64,000 nt of DNA from Thiocystis violacea (GCF_016583565.1 NZ_NRRF01000017.1:1-64000); one strand, 5' to 3'; counted from the stretch's first letter, positions 8,217-17,937 are shown. Notes: generated by a model from the sequence alone, not told the origin. Program-made: numbers and translations.

Positions 8217-9309
8217 CCGCGGCACGCTGCTCGGCATAGGTCCGATAGACCGGGCTGGCCAGCACGGCGCCCTCCAGGCCGCGCTCCAGTGCCTTCTGGA
8301 AGAGCAGCTCCATCGCGAGCGTTTGGGACTCGCGGATCGGTAGGGGCTCGCGCGTGTCGGTCTCCGGAAGCTGGTCGACGATCTCCAGCGCGCGGGCCAT
8401 GCGTGCCGCGTCGGTCGCGGCGGCGAGCAGGGCGTAGATCATGCCGTAGAGCCCGTCCAGCGTCTTGGGCAGCAGTGCGACGGTCTCCGCGCCCGCGGGC
8501 GCCGCGAGCAGGGCGACCACGTCGGTGCCGGCGCGGATCTCACGCAGCACGCCGAAGAATTCGGCGGCATTGGCCGCGCCGATGCGTCCCTGGACGAAGA
8601 GGCGCTTGCCGGTCTCGGAGAGCCCTGACTTGAGCACGTTGGAGAGATCCTCCCAGCCGCGCGGGCTGGCGCCGACCAGGTGGTCGTTGGCGAGCTGGCT
8701 CTGGGTGTCGTCGAGCTTGTCCGGGCGGACCTTGAGGTAGGCCATGACCTCGGGGGCGAAGTCGTTGGTCAGGGCGTAGTCGAGAAAGGCGTCGATCACG
8801 GTCTGGACGTTGAAGTGGAACATGCGGTCCGCCAGCGCCGTGCCCATGTCGTGGCTGACCGCGCCGTGGAAGGCGGCATTGCCGGCGGCGATGACCTGCC
8901 AGCCATCCGGCAGCTGGTAGTTGCCGACCCGGCGGTCGAGGATGAGCGAGTAGGCCGAGATCTGCAGACGCTGGTCCGCGGCCGTCAACTCGTCCAGGAA
9001 GAGGATGCCCGCGGGCTGATCCGGCGCGGGGAGGAATTCCGGCGGGAACCAGACCGTCTGGCGACGCTGGTCGTCGGCGTAGATGGCGCCGCGGATGTCG
9101 ACCGGCTCGATGGTCGTCAGCCGCAGGTCCACCAGGGGCGCCTGGAAGTGGTCCGCCACCTGGCGGACGATGGACGACTTGCCGACCCCGCGGGTGCCCC
9201 AGAGCATGGAGGCGCGCTGGCGCAGGATGGGATGCTGGTATTGCTCGATGAGGGCCTGTTTGACCGCTGCGATCGAGACGGGTGGGATGTTCATGGGATT
9301 GCCCTGCAC
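8197..9309 (-). CDS. MoxR-family AAA+ ATPase
   Basis: 370 residues. Walker A is GTRGVGKSS (about 38-46) and Walker B is GILFLDEL (about 101-108). The remainder matches the COG0714 ATPase and lid regions. The start is a GTG at 9309, placed by the strong ribosome binding site GAGGAG six bases upstream; an ATG five codons later lacks such a site. It lies between an unknown membrane protein (upstream gene, 38 bp away) and the vWA/DUF2201 protein (overlapping downstream), which gives the usual MoxR-vWA pair. Members act as chaperones that insert cofactors or assemble complexes. Its substrate cannot be deduced here. Confidence 0.9.
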   Translation of the reverse strand: MQGNPMNIPPVSIAAVKQALIEQYQHPILRQRASMLWGTRGVGKSSIVRQVADHFQAPLVDLRLTTIEPVDIRGAIYADDQRRQTVWFPPEFLPAPDQPAGILFLDELTAADQRLQISAYSLILDRRVGNYQLPDGWQVIAAGNAAFHGAVSHDMGTALADRMFHFNVQTVIDAFLDYALTNDFAPEVMAYLKVRPDKLDDTQSQLANDHLVGASPRGWEDLSNVLKSGLSETGKRLFVQGRIGAANAAEFFGVLREIRAGTDVVALLAAPAGAETVALLPKTLDGLYGMIYALLAAATDAARMARALEIVDQLPETDTREPLPIRESQTLAMELLFQKALERGLEGAVLASPVYRTYAEQRAADEQRAA

Positions 9310-9347
9310 GGTCGGCTCCTCATGCGCGCGGTCGCACCGCTCTGGGT

Positions 9348-10439
9348 TCAGGAATCAGCTGCCTCGGCGGATGCCGGCTCCAGCCGGGCGCGGCGTCCCT
9401 TGTCCTCGACCCGATCCAGCCAGCGCGCCTGGGTGAGCGGTCTGGGGATGGGCGGGATCTCGATGCGCGGCATCTCGCGCATGATGAACATGCCCGCGAG
9501 CATCAAGGGCGGCGCATGGAAGATCAGCATGCGGAGGATGGAGTCGTCCGCCATGTCGAGCCATTGGATGGCCGGCGTAAGCGCGATGATGAGCAGCCCG
9601 ATGCCCAGCGGGACGCCGCGCTGGAAGCTCACGCGCCAGCGTGCGCGATGAAAGCGCGGATGGAAGTCGGCGGGCGGCCTGTCCAGGGTGTCCGCCAGAT
9701 GGGTGATGGTCTGGCCGATCTTGTGTTCGATGTCGGCGGTGCGTCGCGGCTCTTTGGGCTGCACGCGGATGCTGCCGCGCCAGAGACTGATGAATTCCCG
9801 CAGCGGGCGCCAGTTCCAGCCGATCACGGCGGTCAGATCCTCGGGGATCTTCAGCGTGGTGCCGGCGTCGGCGGTCAGCCTGAGTTCGACCGCATGACCG
9901 ACGAAGCGGTCGGCCTTCATCTCGATATTGATGCCCCGCACCCGCGCCCGTGCCTGCGTGATCAGCACTCGGATGGCGGGTTCGGCGGCCGTCTCGTCCC
10001 CGGCGACCGCTTCGATCAGGTAGCTGCGCGCAACCGGGACGTCCGCATAGACGCGGAACTGCCGGCGCGACGGGACCGCTTGGATCCGCTCCCAGAGTAC
10101 GGCTGGATCCGCGCCGACGGCGACCGCCTGGGAGGTCAAGCCCGAGGCGTGGCTCAGGGTGCGCACGAGTCTCGGATCGCCGGATTCCGGGACTTCGAGC
10201 ACAAGGCGTTCCTCCAGTGGGATCGGCAGCTCCTGGGTCGGCTCGAGCGCACGGGGTTTGAAGGCCAGCTTGCGTTCGCCACGCTGGCTCGCGGCGAGAT
10301 CCGCATGCAGCCCGGCGGCCGTGAAGGGCGCCATCAAACCAAGGATCTCGTGATGCGTCAGCGGCTTCATCTGGGGCTTGTCATCGTCATCGGTCGCCGG
10401 GGGTGGTGCGGACGGGTGGTGCTGGATACGGATGTGCAT
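9348..10439 (-). CDS. Conserved membrane protein of unknown function beside MoxR/vWA genes
   Basis: 363 residues, family not recognised. The first 260 residues look soluble, with an acidic stretch (TDDDDK) near the N-terminus. Two hydrophobic segments follow (about 281-300, VPLGIGLLIIALTPAIQWL; about 310-330, LIFHAPPLMLAGMFI), then a short basic tail. A large soluble domain is therefore anchored by a C-terminal hairpin. It is the first gene of a three-gene minus-strand unit with the MoxR ATPase and vWA protein, so it is a candidate membrane-bound partner or client of that pair. The ATG start has AGGG about 8 bases upstream. Confidence 0.75.
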   Translation of the reverse strand: MHIRIQHHPSAPPPATDDDDKPQMKPLTHHEILGLMAPFTAAGLHADLAASQRGERKLAFKPRALEPTQELPIPLEERLVLEVPESGDPRLVRTLSHASGLTSQAVAVGADPAVLWERIQAVPSRRQFRVYADVPVARSYLIEAVAGDETAAEPAIRVLITQARARVRGINIEMKADRFVGHAVELRLTADAGTTLKIPEDLTAVIGWNWRPLREFISLWRGSIRVQPKEPRRTADIEHKIGQTITHLADTLDRPPADFHPRFHRARWRVSFQRGVPLGIGLLIIALTPAIQWLDMADDSILRMLIFHAPPLMLAGMFIMREMPRIEIPPIPRPLTQARWLDRVEDKGRRARLEPASAEAADS

Positions 10440-10688
10440 GATCGGCCCTCGCTGTCTCTCGCCATGCGTGATCCGCTGCCCGAACCTGGGCGCGGACCCG
10501 CATCGCCTTGAGGTCTCGGATCGCTTTCAGATGAGGCGAGTCGCGCGGGAATCCAATGCGACAGCCCGTTGGGGCCGGATTGGGCTCGGGCGCGCTGGGA
10601 TCTACACTTGTAGTGAGAGGGCCGTGATCGACAGGCCCGGTGCGCCAGTCCCGGCCCTGCTGGCGCCGCAGCGAGGAGGACAGCGAAG

Positions 10689-11195
10689 ATGGCAATCACA
10701 GTCTCACCCAACCCGCGTACCCTGCAATGGAGCAACTTCCGGGAGGTTCCGAGCCTGCCGGACGAAGACGCCCATATCGATATCAACTTCTCGGTCCCCA
10801 ATCGGCCCTTCCGCTCGGTCGATGGGCGATTCAGGATGGCGGAGACCTTTCAGATCGGCATTTCGCCCGTCGCGACCGTGCGTCGCGGCGCCTCGCAGAC
10901 CGGCGCCTTGCTCTCGCACGAGCAGGGGCACTACGACATCGGCATCCTGGTCGGGCATGCCATGGCGCGCGATTTCATGGCGCTCGAGGCGGCGACCGTC
11001 GGCGAACTGACGACGGCGATCACCAACTGCTTCAATCGGCACCGGCAGACGCTCATGGCCCCGATTCAGCACAAGTACGACCTGGATACCGGCCATAGCC
11101 AGATCAGCGCCCAGCAGCAGCGTTGGGATCGGCTCATCCGGCAATGTCTCGCCAGCACCCCGACCTGCGATCGGATCGACAATCTGGCGTTGTGA
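10689..11195 (+). CDS. Small HExxH protein, DUF922-like putative zinc protease
   Basis: 168 residues. The core has a zinc-peptidase signature HEQGHYDI (about residues 78-85) in a helix, and later a YDLDTGHSQ segment followed by a conserved-looking QQQRWDRLI. This pattern resembles DUF922-type putative zinc-dependent proteases, many of which carry a signal peptide; none is visible here. A good ribosome binding site (GAGGAGG, about 10 bases upstream) fixes the start. It is divergently oriented from the MoxR/vWA unit, with 249 bp between them. Activity and substrate are unknown. The family assignment is by motif only. Confidence 0.75.
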   Translation: MAITVSPNPRTLQWSNFREVPSLPDEDAHIDINFSVPNRPFRSVDGRFRMAETFQIGISPVATVRRGASQTGALLSHEQGHYDIGILVGHAMARDFMALEAATVGELTTAITNCFNRHRQTLMAPIQHKYDLDTGHSQISAQQQRWDRLIRQCLASTPTCDRIDNLAL

Positions 11196-11360
11196 GGGGG
11201 CAGGTGGCAGCTCCGGTAAGGATTGACCGAGCGGTCGAACGGGACGTCCGGCGAGTCGTTCCAGCTGATGGCCGAGCGGGCGTGGTCGACGCTCAGCGTG
11301 GTGCGCCGCGGCCTTTGAGGCGCGCTCCATCCCGCGTTTCGTCGTCGCGCAAGAGACGGG

Positions 11361-11897
11361 TCACTCCTGGGTTGCCCCGGGCTCCCGCGGGGCGGTGACC
11401 TCGGTGGAGGCTTGGGTGATATCCGTGATCCGCCAGTCCAGTCCATCGCGCCGCATCAGAACCCGCGTTGCGTCGGGCGACTCGCCGAGCCGGACCTCGA
11501 ACCCATTCCATGAGGTGAAGAAGGCGTAGTCGATCCCGGCCAGGAAATAGGCGGGGCGTTTGTCGGTCGAGCGTACTGCGGCCTCTCTCAGGATGCCGCG
11601 GACGAGGTCGATGGAGATGACCTGAGTCAGTGCCTTGTCCCCGAGCTGGCGCAGTCCGTCCGCCAGCCAGTCGAGCATGGGGACCTTGCCCCTGTCCGAC
11701 TCGGGGATGATCTGGGCGACGCCCGCGCCCAGGCGCTGCTGGTAGTGGGCCTGAATGGCCGGGAGATCGACGAAGGGGGCGATGGCGGCGGCGTCCGGCT
11801 CGCTCAGGGCCTGATCCAGGCGATAGAGGCCGTAGTAGGGCCAGACGCCGTAGAGGATCACGATGAAGCTGATGAGGAAGGCGAGAATCCGGGCCAT
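11361..11897 (-). CDS. DUF2939-like membrane-anchored protein
   Basis: 178 residues. An N-terminal hydrophobic helix (about 4-20, ILAFLISFIVILYGVWPYY) anchors it. The next region (LYRLDQALSEPDAAAIAPFVDLP) has the layout of the DUF2939 family, small bacterial proteins of unknown role, followed by a soluble domain ending in a region rich in charged residues. The start has AGGA seven bases upstream. It is convergent with the DUF922-like gene and divergent from the DUF4126 gene. No function can be proposed. Confidence 0.75.
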   Translation of the reverse strand: MARILAFLISFIVILYGVWPYYGLYRLDQALSEPDAAAIAPFVDLPAIQAHYQQRLGAGVAQIIPESDRGKVPMLDWLADGLRQLGDKALTQVISIDLVRGILREAAVRSTDKRPAYFLAGIDYAFFTSWNGFEVRLGESPDATRVLMRRDGLDWRITDITQASTEVTAPREPGATQE

Positions 11898-11955
11898 GAT
11901 GGGCGTCCTGAGGCGTGGGTCTTGCGGATCGGCGATGCCGACGACATGACCTGAT

Positions 11956-11961
11956 TATAAT
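11956..11961 (+). promoter_or_regulatory. Candidate -10 box
   Basis: TATAAT lies 33 bp before the ATG at 11994, a consensus -10 hexamer in a GC-rich background. No good -35 lies at 16-18 bp. It would give a leader of about 26 nt for the DUF4126 gene. Confidence 0.35.
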
Positions 11962-11993
11962 CCCCTGGCGTTTTCATCGAGCGAGGCACGCGC

Positions 11994-12641
11994 ATGGACG
12001 ATTTGACACAGACCCTGGCCCTGTCACTCGGTGCCGGCTGGGCCAGCGGCATCAATCTCTACGCCGCCATCCTGGTCATCGGCCTGCTTGGCCTGACCGG
12101 GACCATGGCCTTGCCGCCGGGTCTCGAGATCCTCAGCGACCCGCTGGTCATCATGGCCGCTGGCGTCATGTACCTGGTCGAGTTCGTCGCGGACAAGGTG
12201 CCTGGGGTCGATACCGCCTGGGATACGCTCCATACCTTCATCCGCATCCCCGCGGGCGCCCTGCTGGCCGCGGGCGCGGTCGGCGACGCCGGCCCTGGGG
12301 TGGACCTGGCGGCCGCGCTCCTGGGCGGCGGCTTGGCGGCCGCCTCCCATGCGGCCAAGTCCGGCACCCGGGTTCTGATCAATACCTCGCCCGAGCCCTT
12401 CAGCAACTGGGCGGCCTCGGTGACCGAGGATGTCGGCGTCGTCGGTGGGCTGCTGATCGCCGTCAATCACCCGGCGGTCTTCCTCGGCCTGCTCGCGCTC
12501 TTCCTGCTCCTGCTGGTCTGGCTGCTGCCCAAGGTGTGGCGCGGAATCAAGCGGGTCTTCCGCTTCGTCTTGCGTCTGTTCGGCGGTGGGCGGGATGAGC
12601 CGAGGGACGAAGGCCCTCCGCCCGACAGTGGGGCGGCCTGA
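11994..12641 (+). CDS. DUF4126 domain integral membrane protein
   Basis: 215 residues with about five hydrophobic segments (about 8-38, 45-65, 85-125, 145-162 and 165-182). The N-terminus (LSLGAGWASGINLYAAILV) and the central LAAGAVGDAGPG / AKSGTRVLINTSPEP blocks match the DUF4126 family of uncharacterised inner-membrane proteins. The C-terminus is cytoplasmic and basic, then acidic. The start has GAGG eight bases upstream and a TATAAT further up. It stands alone, convergent with the CAP-domain gene. Confidence 0.82.
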   Translation: MDDLTQTLALSLGAGWASGINLYAAILVIGLLGLTGTMALPPGLEILSDPLVIMAAGVMYLVEFVADKVPGVDTAWDTLHTFIRIPAGALLAAGAVGDAGPGVDLAAALLGGGLAAASHAAKSGTRVLINTSPEPFSNWAASVTEDVGVVGGLLIAVNHPAVFLGLLALFLLLLVWLLPKVWRGIKRVFRFVLRLFGGGRDEPRDEGPPPDSGAA

Positions 12642-12700
12642 TGGCGCGGATCGCGCGTCCACGGCGCCTCTGACGAGCACCAAGACCCGGTCAGCCGCTC

Positions 12701-13498
12701 TCATCGTTCGGTCTTGAGCTGAATGCTTCCCGAGGCGAGCCGGAAGATCGCGAGGCGATCCCCATCCCCTGGCGTCAGCGCGACATCCGACTGGTGGCCC
12801 TGCTCCGTCAGGCTCAGCGGCTCCGAGCGGCAGACATGATGCGTTCGCGTCACGCCTGGGCCTAGCGGATAGCGCTCTGCCCCCAGGCGGTAATGGATGG
12901 TGGTGTCCGAGCCGTTCCTGACCTGGAAACGGCGCCGCTCGGACCTGGGGCGACCGAAGAGCTGAACGGCGTAGACGGCGTCGCCCCGGCGGTTGCGTGC
13001 GACGGCGACGCCGGTCTGGGTGACGTCCGGGTCGAGCATGTTCTTTCGGTGTCCGGGCGAATCGCACCACCCTTGGAAGGCAGTCTCGACGACGGCTTCG
13101 GTCCCGAGGCCCTTCGCGCTGAACAGGTAGGCGATGTTCTCGGCGAGGATGCAGTGATCATAGCCATGGCGGTTGGCGCGCGCGGCCGGGTTGCCGCCAT
13201 CGGCCTCATGTCCGTAGCGCCCGGAGCTGGCCATGAATGCCGCGAAATCGAGGGCGGCTCGTTGAAGACTCTGATCGACCACGACCGGCCTCAGGCCGTT
13301 CTCATGACGCAGAGTGTTGTTGCGATCGATGATTTCCCGCGCCGCGGTGGTGTCCGCCGGTGCGTCTTCTTGGGCGTGGGGCTCGACGACGGGGTCTGCC
13401 GTCGGGAGGATGTGTCTGTCGGGCGTCGGCGCGCATGACGCACAGGCCAGGATCAGACAGGGCAGCAGGCTTGTTCGTGGGATCCAGGTGCGTGGCAT
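12701..13498 (-). CDS. CAP (SCP/PR-1) domain secreted protein, probably a lipoprotein
   Basis: 265 residues. The N-terminus (LLPCLILACASCAP) is a signal peptide with a cysteine in lipobox-like context, although the preceding residues are not a textbook lipobox. Residues about 55-175 form a CAP domain: RHENGLRPVVVDQSL, GHEADGG, ENIAY and WCDSPGHRKNML, with the conserved histidines and glutamate of the CAP cavity. The tail of about 75 residues is probably an extra beta domain. Bacterial CAP proteins are extracytoplasmic with poorly known roles. The ribosome binding site GAGG five bases upstream supports the start. Confidence 0.88.
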   Translation of the reverse strand: MPRTWIPRTSLLPCLILACASCAPTPDRHILPTADPVVEPHAQEDAPADTTAAREIIDRNNTLRHENGLRPVVVDQSLQRAALDFAAFMASSGRYGHEADGGNPAARANRHGYDHCILAENIAYLFSAKGLGTEAVVETAFQGWCDSPGHRKNMLDPDVTQTGVAVARNRRGDAVYAVQLFGRPRSERRRFQVRNGSDTTIHYRLGAERYPLGPGVTRTHHVCRSEPLSLTEQGHQSDVALTPGDGDRLAIFRLASGSIQLKTER

Positions 13499-13639
13499 CT
13501 CGACCTCGTCTCCAGCGTGCGCGAGACAGTATTCTCAGCCAGTGCCGTTCGCATTGCGTTGATGCAGGTCGCGAACCCGGCAGGTCGCCGGGCCTCGCGT
13601 GAACACGCCGCTCGCGGCTGGATGCGTCAGCCTACTTGA

Positions 13640-14575
13640 TCAGGCCTCCTCGATGGGCCGCCCCGTCTCCTTGTCGATCTTCATCAGATCCTTGCGGCTG
13701 GCGCCCAGCTCCAGCGCGACCGTACTCGCGACGAAGATGGAGGAATAGGTGCCGACCAGGATGCCGATGATGAGCGCCAGCGCGAAGCCGTGCAGCATGG
13801 GGCCGCCGAAGAAGAACATGGCGATCACCACCACGAGGGTGGTTCCCGAGGTGATCAGGGAGCGCGACATGGTCTGGTTGATCGAGGCGTTGACCACCTC
13901 GGCCGGAGTCGCCTTGCGCATTCTCCTGAAGTTCTCGCGAATCCGGTCGAAGACCACGATGGTGTCGTTCACGGAGTAGCCCACCACCGCCAGGATGGCG
14001 GCGAGCACCGTGAGATCGAAGCTGGTTCCGCTCAGCGAGAAATAGCCGAGCGTGAGAATGGGGTCATGCATGGTGGCGACGAGCGCGCCCACGGCAAAGC
14101 GCTGCTCGAACCTCAGCCAGACGTAGAGCGCGATGCAGCCCAGGGCGATGAGCACCGCGAGTCCGCCATCCTCGACCAGTTCGTTGCCGACCTGTGCGCC
14201 GAGGAACTCGATCCGACGAATATCCGGTGTGGGTCCACCCGTGGCCTTGAAGGAGGCGGTCAGCCTGGTGTTGAGTTGCGGGTCGTTGCTTTCCTCGGAG
14301 GGCGGCAGGCGCACCAGCACATCGCGGTTGGTCCCGAAATACTGGACGGTCGGGTCGGGCAAGCCGGCCGCTTCGATGGCCTTGGTGACTTGCGCCAGCT
14401 CGATCGCGTCGGAGAACCCCAGCTCCATCTGGGTGCCTCCCGTGAAGTCGAGCCCCAGATTCATCCCCTTGAACCCAAGCGACAGCAATGAGAGCGCGAT
14501 GGCGGCAACGGACAGTGCATAGGCGAACTTCCGCCTGGAGACGAAGTCGATATTCCGCAGGTTGATTGACAGCAT
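13640..14575 (-). CDS. secF: Protein translocase subunit SecF
   Basis: 311 residues with the SecF layout: TM1 (about 16-35), the GLDFTGGT motif straight after it, a periplasmic P1 domain (about 45-130), and five more helices with the GYSVNDTIVVFDRIREN motif and the second MLHGFALALIIGILVGTYS block. With SecD it uses the proton gradient to complete protein export through SecYEG. The gene normally follows yajC-secD. Here no secD precedes it: upstream lie 350 bp of gene-free DNA and then the oxaloacetate decarboxylase genes. It may still be expressed on its own, but the separation is unusual. Confidence 0.93.
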   Translation of the reverse strand: MLSINLRNIDFVSRRKFAYALSVAAIALSLLSLGFKGMNLGLDFTGGTQMELGFSDAIELAQVTKAIEAAGLPDPTVQYFGTNRDVLVRLPPSEESNDPQLNTRLTASFKATGGPTPDIRRIEFLGAQVGNELVEDGGLAVLIALGCIALYVWLRFEQRFAVGALVATMHDPILTLGYFSLSGTSFDLTVLAAILAVVGYSVNDTIVVFDRIRENFRRMRKATPAEVVNASINQTMSRSLITSGTTLVVVIAMFFFGGPMLHGFALALIIGILVGTYSSIFVASTVALELGASRKDLMKIDKETGRPIEEA

Positions 14576-14927
14576 GATCTTGGCGGTCCTGACGCAGGTT
14601 GGAATGGCGGCGAGGCGTGCGCACGGGACGACCGGCGGGATGCGACGTTGTCGAAACCTTGAGCGCTTCCGTGCCCGGCTCTGGAGGCGGCGAGGGGGTG
14701 CCGGAGAGCTGCGGAACGAGGAGGGGTGGGGTTAGCTACGGCGCGTCACACCGATGGAGGTCCAGTCCGACGCTAGTTGCCTGGCGCGCCGATCATACGA
14801 GCGCGGATCCACATCTGGCAATGGCCTCGATGACCCCGCGCGGGTCTGCGTGGTTCAGAGTTGGAACCCAGGACTGCGCCGGGCAGGGGCGCGCCGGATC
14901 AGCCGGCGCGCCCTTGGGCGTGCTGCG
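14576..14927. other. Gene-free stretch between secF and oadB
   Basis: 352 bp with no convincing gene. It should hold the secF promoter; none matches consensus well. Its right end contains the oadB hairpin described separately. Confidence 0.5.
14887..14913 (-). terminator. Perfect hairpin just after oadB
   Basis: GGGCGCGCCGG (14887-14897) and its exact complement (14903-14913) form an 11-bp stem around ATCAG, starting 14 bp past the oadB stop. No T-run follows on the transcribed strand. It is probably a transcript end or stabilising structure rather than a classic intrinsic terminator. Confidence 0.5.
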
Positions 14928-16061
14928 CTAATTTCCGACCAGCGCCAGCAGGATGCCGGCGGCGACCGCCGAGCCGATGACGCCGGCCACGTTCGGACCC
15001 ATGGCGTGCATCAGGAGGAAGTTGTGGTGGTCCTCCTCCAGGCCGACCTTGTTGACGACGCGGGCCGCCATGGGCACGGCGGAGACGCCGGCCGCGCCGA
15101 TCAGCGGATTGACCTTGCCGCCGGTCACCCGGTACATGATCTTGCCCATGATGACGCCGGCCGCCGTGCCGATGCAGAAGGCCAGCGCCCCGAGCAGCAG
15201 GATGCCGAGCGTCTCCATGGCAAGGAACTTCTCGGACGAGAGCTTCGAGCCGACGGCCAGGCCGAGCATGATGGTGACGATGTTGATGATCTCGTTCTGG
15301 GCCGCGCGGCTGAGGCGCTCGACCACGCCCGCCTCGCGCAGCAGGTTGCCGAACATCAGCATGCCGATCAGCGGTGCCGCCGAGGGCAGCAGCAAGGCGC
15401 AGAGGATCAACACCACGAAGGGGAAGAGGATGCGCTCCAGCCGTGACACCGGACGCAGCTGCTGCATGACGACGGCGCGCTCTTCCTTGGTGGTCAGCGC
15501 CCGCATGATCGGCGGCTGTATGATGGGCACCAGCGCCATGTAGGAGTAAGCCGCGACGGCGATGGCGCCAAGCAGGTCCGGCGCGAGCCGCGATGCCAGG
15601 AAGATGGCGGTCGGACCGTCGGCACCGCCGATGATGGCGATGGCCGAGGCATCCTGCAGCGTGAAGTTGAAGCCCGGCACGTAGTTGAGCGCGACCGCCC
15701 CGATCAGGGTGGCGAAGATGCCGAACTGGGCCGCGGCGCCGAGCAGGAGCGTGGAGGGTCGCGCGATCAAGGCACCGAAGTCGGTCAGTGCGCCCACGCC
15801 CATGAAGATCAGCAGCGGAAAGACGCCGGTCTCGACGCCGACGTGGTAGATCATGCCGATCATGCCGTCCGGCCCGCCGATGCCGGCGACCGGGATGTTG
15901 CTGAGCAGCGCGCCGAAGCCGATGGGGACCAGCAGGAGCGGCTCGAATTTCTTGGCGATCGCCAGGTAGATGAGCAGGCAGCCCACCGTCATCATCAGGG
16001 CCTGGCCCCACTCCAGGTTGGCGATGCCCATGGAGAGCCAGAGCTTGTCGAGTTGGTCCAT
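14928..16061 (-). CDS. oadB: Na+-translocating oxaloacetate decarboxylase, beta subunit
   Basis: 377 residues, a polytopic membrane protein with about nine to eleven hydrophobic segments. Family blocks seen: [44 protein letters not shown], and [18 protein letters not shown] near the C-terminus. The Asp in GGADGPT and the NPLIGAAG region correspond to the Na+-coupling residues of the family. It receives CO2 from carboxybiotin on OadA and exports Na+. It lies 4 bp after oadA and is the last gene of oadG-oadA-oadB, followed by a strong hairpin. In an organism of this type it may work on oxaloacetate, or serve as a methylmalonyl-CoA-type pump; the alpha subunit points to oxaloacetate. Confidence 0.93.
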   Translation of the reverse strand: MDQLDKLWLSMGIANLEWGQALMMTVGCLLIYLAIAKKFEPLLLVPIGFGALLSNIPVAGIGGPDGMIGMIYHVGVETGVFPLLIFMGVGALTDFGALIARPSTLLLGAAAQFGIFATLIGAVALNYVPGFNFTLQDASAIAIIGGADGPTAIFLASRLAPDLLGAIAVAAYSYMALVPIIQPPIMRALTTKEERAVVMQQLRPVSRLERILFPFVVLILCALLLPSAAPLIGMLMFGNLLREAGVVERLSRAAQNEIINIVTIMLGLAVGSKLSSEKFLAMETLGILLLGALAFCIGTAAGVIMGKIMYRVTGGKVNPLIGAAGVSAVPMAARVVNKVGLEEDHHNFLLMHAMGPNVAGVIGSAVAAGILLALVGN

Positions 16062-16065
16062 GGGC

Positions 16066-17862
16066 TTAGCCCAGTCCGATCAGCGGCGAGCCGTGCGCGA
16101 CGGCATCGCCTTCTTTGACGCGGATTTCGGTGACGGTGCCCGCGGAGGGTGCCCGGACCTCGGTCTCCATCTTCATGGCCTCGAGTACGACGATGACATC
16201 CCCCGCGGCGACTGGCTGTCCGACCGCGACGGTGATCTTGACGATGTTGCCGGCGAGCGGGGATTCGACCATCCGCGCCTGCGCGGGAGCGGCTGGCGTT
16301 GCCGCAGCCGGGGCGATCGAGTCGACCGTGCCCATGGGCGAGACGACGACGTCATAGCTCTTGCCGTTGACGTCGATGCGATAGCGCTCGGAGCTGCCTG
16401 GGGCGGCTGCCGCGGAGACGGCGGGCTTGTCCTCGATCAGCCAGGGCGGTGTCTCGAAGGCGGTCGGGTTGCCGCGGTTTTCGAGGAACTTGAGGCCGAC
16501 CTGGGGGAACATGGCGTAGATGAGCACGTCATCGATGTTGTCGTCGCAGAGCTTGAGCTTGAGCTTGCGCTCGCGGGCGATGTTCTCCAGCTCTTCGAAG
16601 AGTTTGTCCATCTCGGCCTTGAGGTCGTCCGCCGGGCGGCAGGTGATGGGCTCCTCGCCCGATTGCAGCACCCGCGATTGCAGTTCCGCGTCCACGGGGG
16701 CGGGTGTCGCGCCATAGCCGCCTCTGAGCACGCCCGCGGTTTCGTTGGTAATGCTCTTGTAGCGCTCGCCCATGAGCACGTTGAGCACGGCCTGGCTGCC
16801 GACGATCTGCGAGGTCGGGGTCACCAGCGGCAGGAAGCCGAGCTCCTCGCGCACGCGCGGGATCTCCGCCAGCACCTCGTCCAGCCGATCCTCGGCGCCC
16901 TGCTCGCGCAGCTGGTTCTCCATGTTGGTCAACATGCCACCCGGCACCTGGGCGACCAGGATGCGCGAGTCGACGCCCTTGAGCGAACCCTCGAAGCGCG
17001 CGTACTTCTTGCGCACCTCGCGGAAGTAGGCGGCGATCTCCTCCAGCAGGTTCAGGTCCAGGCCGGTGTCGCGCGGCGTGCCTTGCATGATGGCCACCAC
17101 CGATTCCGTCGGCGAGTGCCCGTAGGTCATGCTCATGGAGGAGATGGCGGTGTCGACCATGTCGATGCCAGCTTCCGCGGCCTTGAGGATGGATGCCGTG
17201 CTCATGCCCGTCGTGGCGTGGCACTGCATGCCAATCGGGATGGAGCAGGACGACTTGAGCTTGGTGACCAGTTCCTCCGCGACATAGGGGCGCAGCAGGC
17301 CCGCCATGTCCTTGATGCAGATGGAATGGCAGCCCATGTCCTCCAGGCGCCGGCCCATGTCGACCCAGTACTGCACGTCGTGGACCGGGCTGACGGTATA
17401 GGACATGGTGCCCTGCGCGTGGGCGTCCGTCGTCAGCGCGGCATGGACGGCCTGCTCCAGGTTCCGCAGATCGTTCATGGCGTCGAAGATGCGGAAGACA
17501 CCGATGCCGTTGACGGCGGCGCGCTCGACGAACTTATCCACCACGTCGTCCGCATAGTGGCGGTAGCCCAGCAGGTTCTGGCCGCGCAGCAACATCTGCT
17601 GCGGCGTATTTGGCATGGCTGCCTTGATCTGGCGCAGGCGTTCCCAGGGGTCTTCGCCGAGATAGCGGATGCAGGCGTCGAAGGTGGCGCCGCCCCAGGA
17701 TTCCATGGACCAGTAACCGACTTGATCCAGCTTGCCAGCGATCGGGAGCATGTCCTCGATGCGCATGCGCGTCGCCAGCAGGGATTGGTGCGCGTCGCGC
17801 AGGACGACTTCGGTGATACCGAGTGTAGTGTTCTGATTCATGGCGAGTGTCTGCGTGTTCAC
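16066..17862 (-). CDS. oadA: Oxaloacetate decarboxylase, alpha subunit (biotin-dependent)
   Basis: 598 residues. The N-terminal carboxyltransferase TIM barrel (about 12-275) contains [11 protein letters not shown], the metal-binding HATTGM segment and the SWGGATFDA block. A conserved PYC/OADA domain follows (about 290-460). A Pro/Ala-rich linker (about 505-525) leads to a C-terminal biotinyl domain with EAMKME; the biotinylated residue is Lys564. It transfers the carboxyl group of oxaloacetate to biotin for decarboxylation by OadB, giving pyruvate. The start is GTG at 17862; an ATG seven codons later is equally possible since neither has a clear ribosome binding site. It lies between oadG (76 bp upstream) and oadB (4 bp downstream). 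Confidence 0.94.
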   Translation of the reverse strand: MNTQTLAMNQNTTLGITEVVLRDAHQSLLATRMRIEDMLPIAGKLDQVGYWSMESWGGATFDACIRYLGEDPWERLRQIKAAMPNTPQQMLLRGQNLLGYRHYADDVVDKFVERAAVNGIGVFRIFDAMNDLRNLEQAVHAALTTDAHAQGTMSYTVSPVHDVQYWVDMGRRLEDMGCHSICIKDMAGLLRPYVAEELVTKLKSSCSIPIGMQCHATTGMSTASILKAAEAGIDMVDTAISSMSMTYGHSPTESVVAIMQGTPRDTGLDLNLLEEIAAYFREVRKKYARFEGSLKGVDSRILVAQVPGGMLTNMENQLREQGAEDRLDEVLAEIPRVREELGFLPLVTPTSQIVGSQAVLNVLMGERYKSITNETAGVLRGGYGATPAPVDAELQSRVLQSGEEPITCRPADDLKAEMDKLFEELENIARERKLKLKLCDDNIDDVLIYAMFPQVGLKFLENRGNPTAFETPPWLIEDKPAVSAAAAPGSSERYRIDVNGKSYDVVVSPMGTVDSIAPAAATPAAPAQARMVESPLAGNIVKITVAVGQPVAAGDVIVVLEAMKMETEVRAPSAGTVTEIRVKEGDAVAHGSPLIGLG

Positions 17863-17937
17863 GCCGACCGGGAGCGCCGCTCACGCGGGCCGGGCGTTGT
17901 CGATGGGAATCTGGGGTGGGGTGTTGGGGCGAAACCC

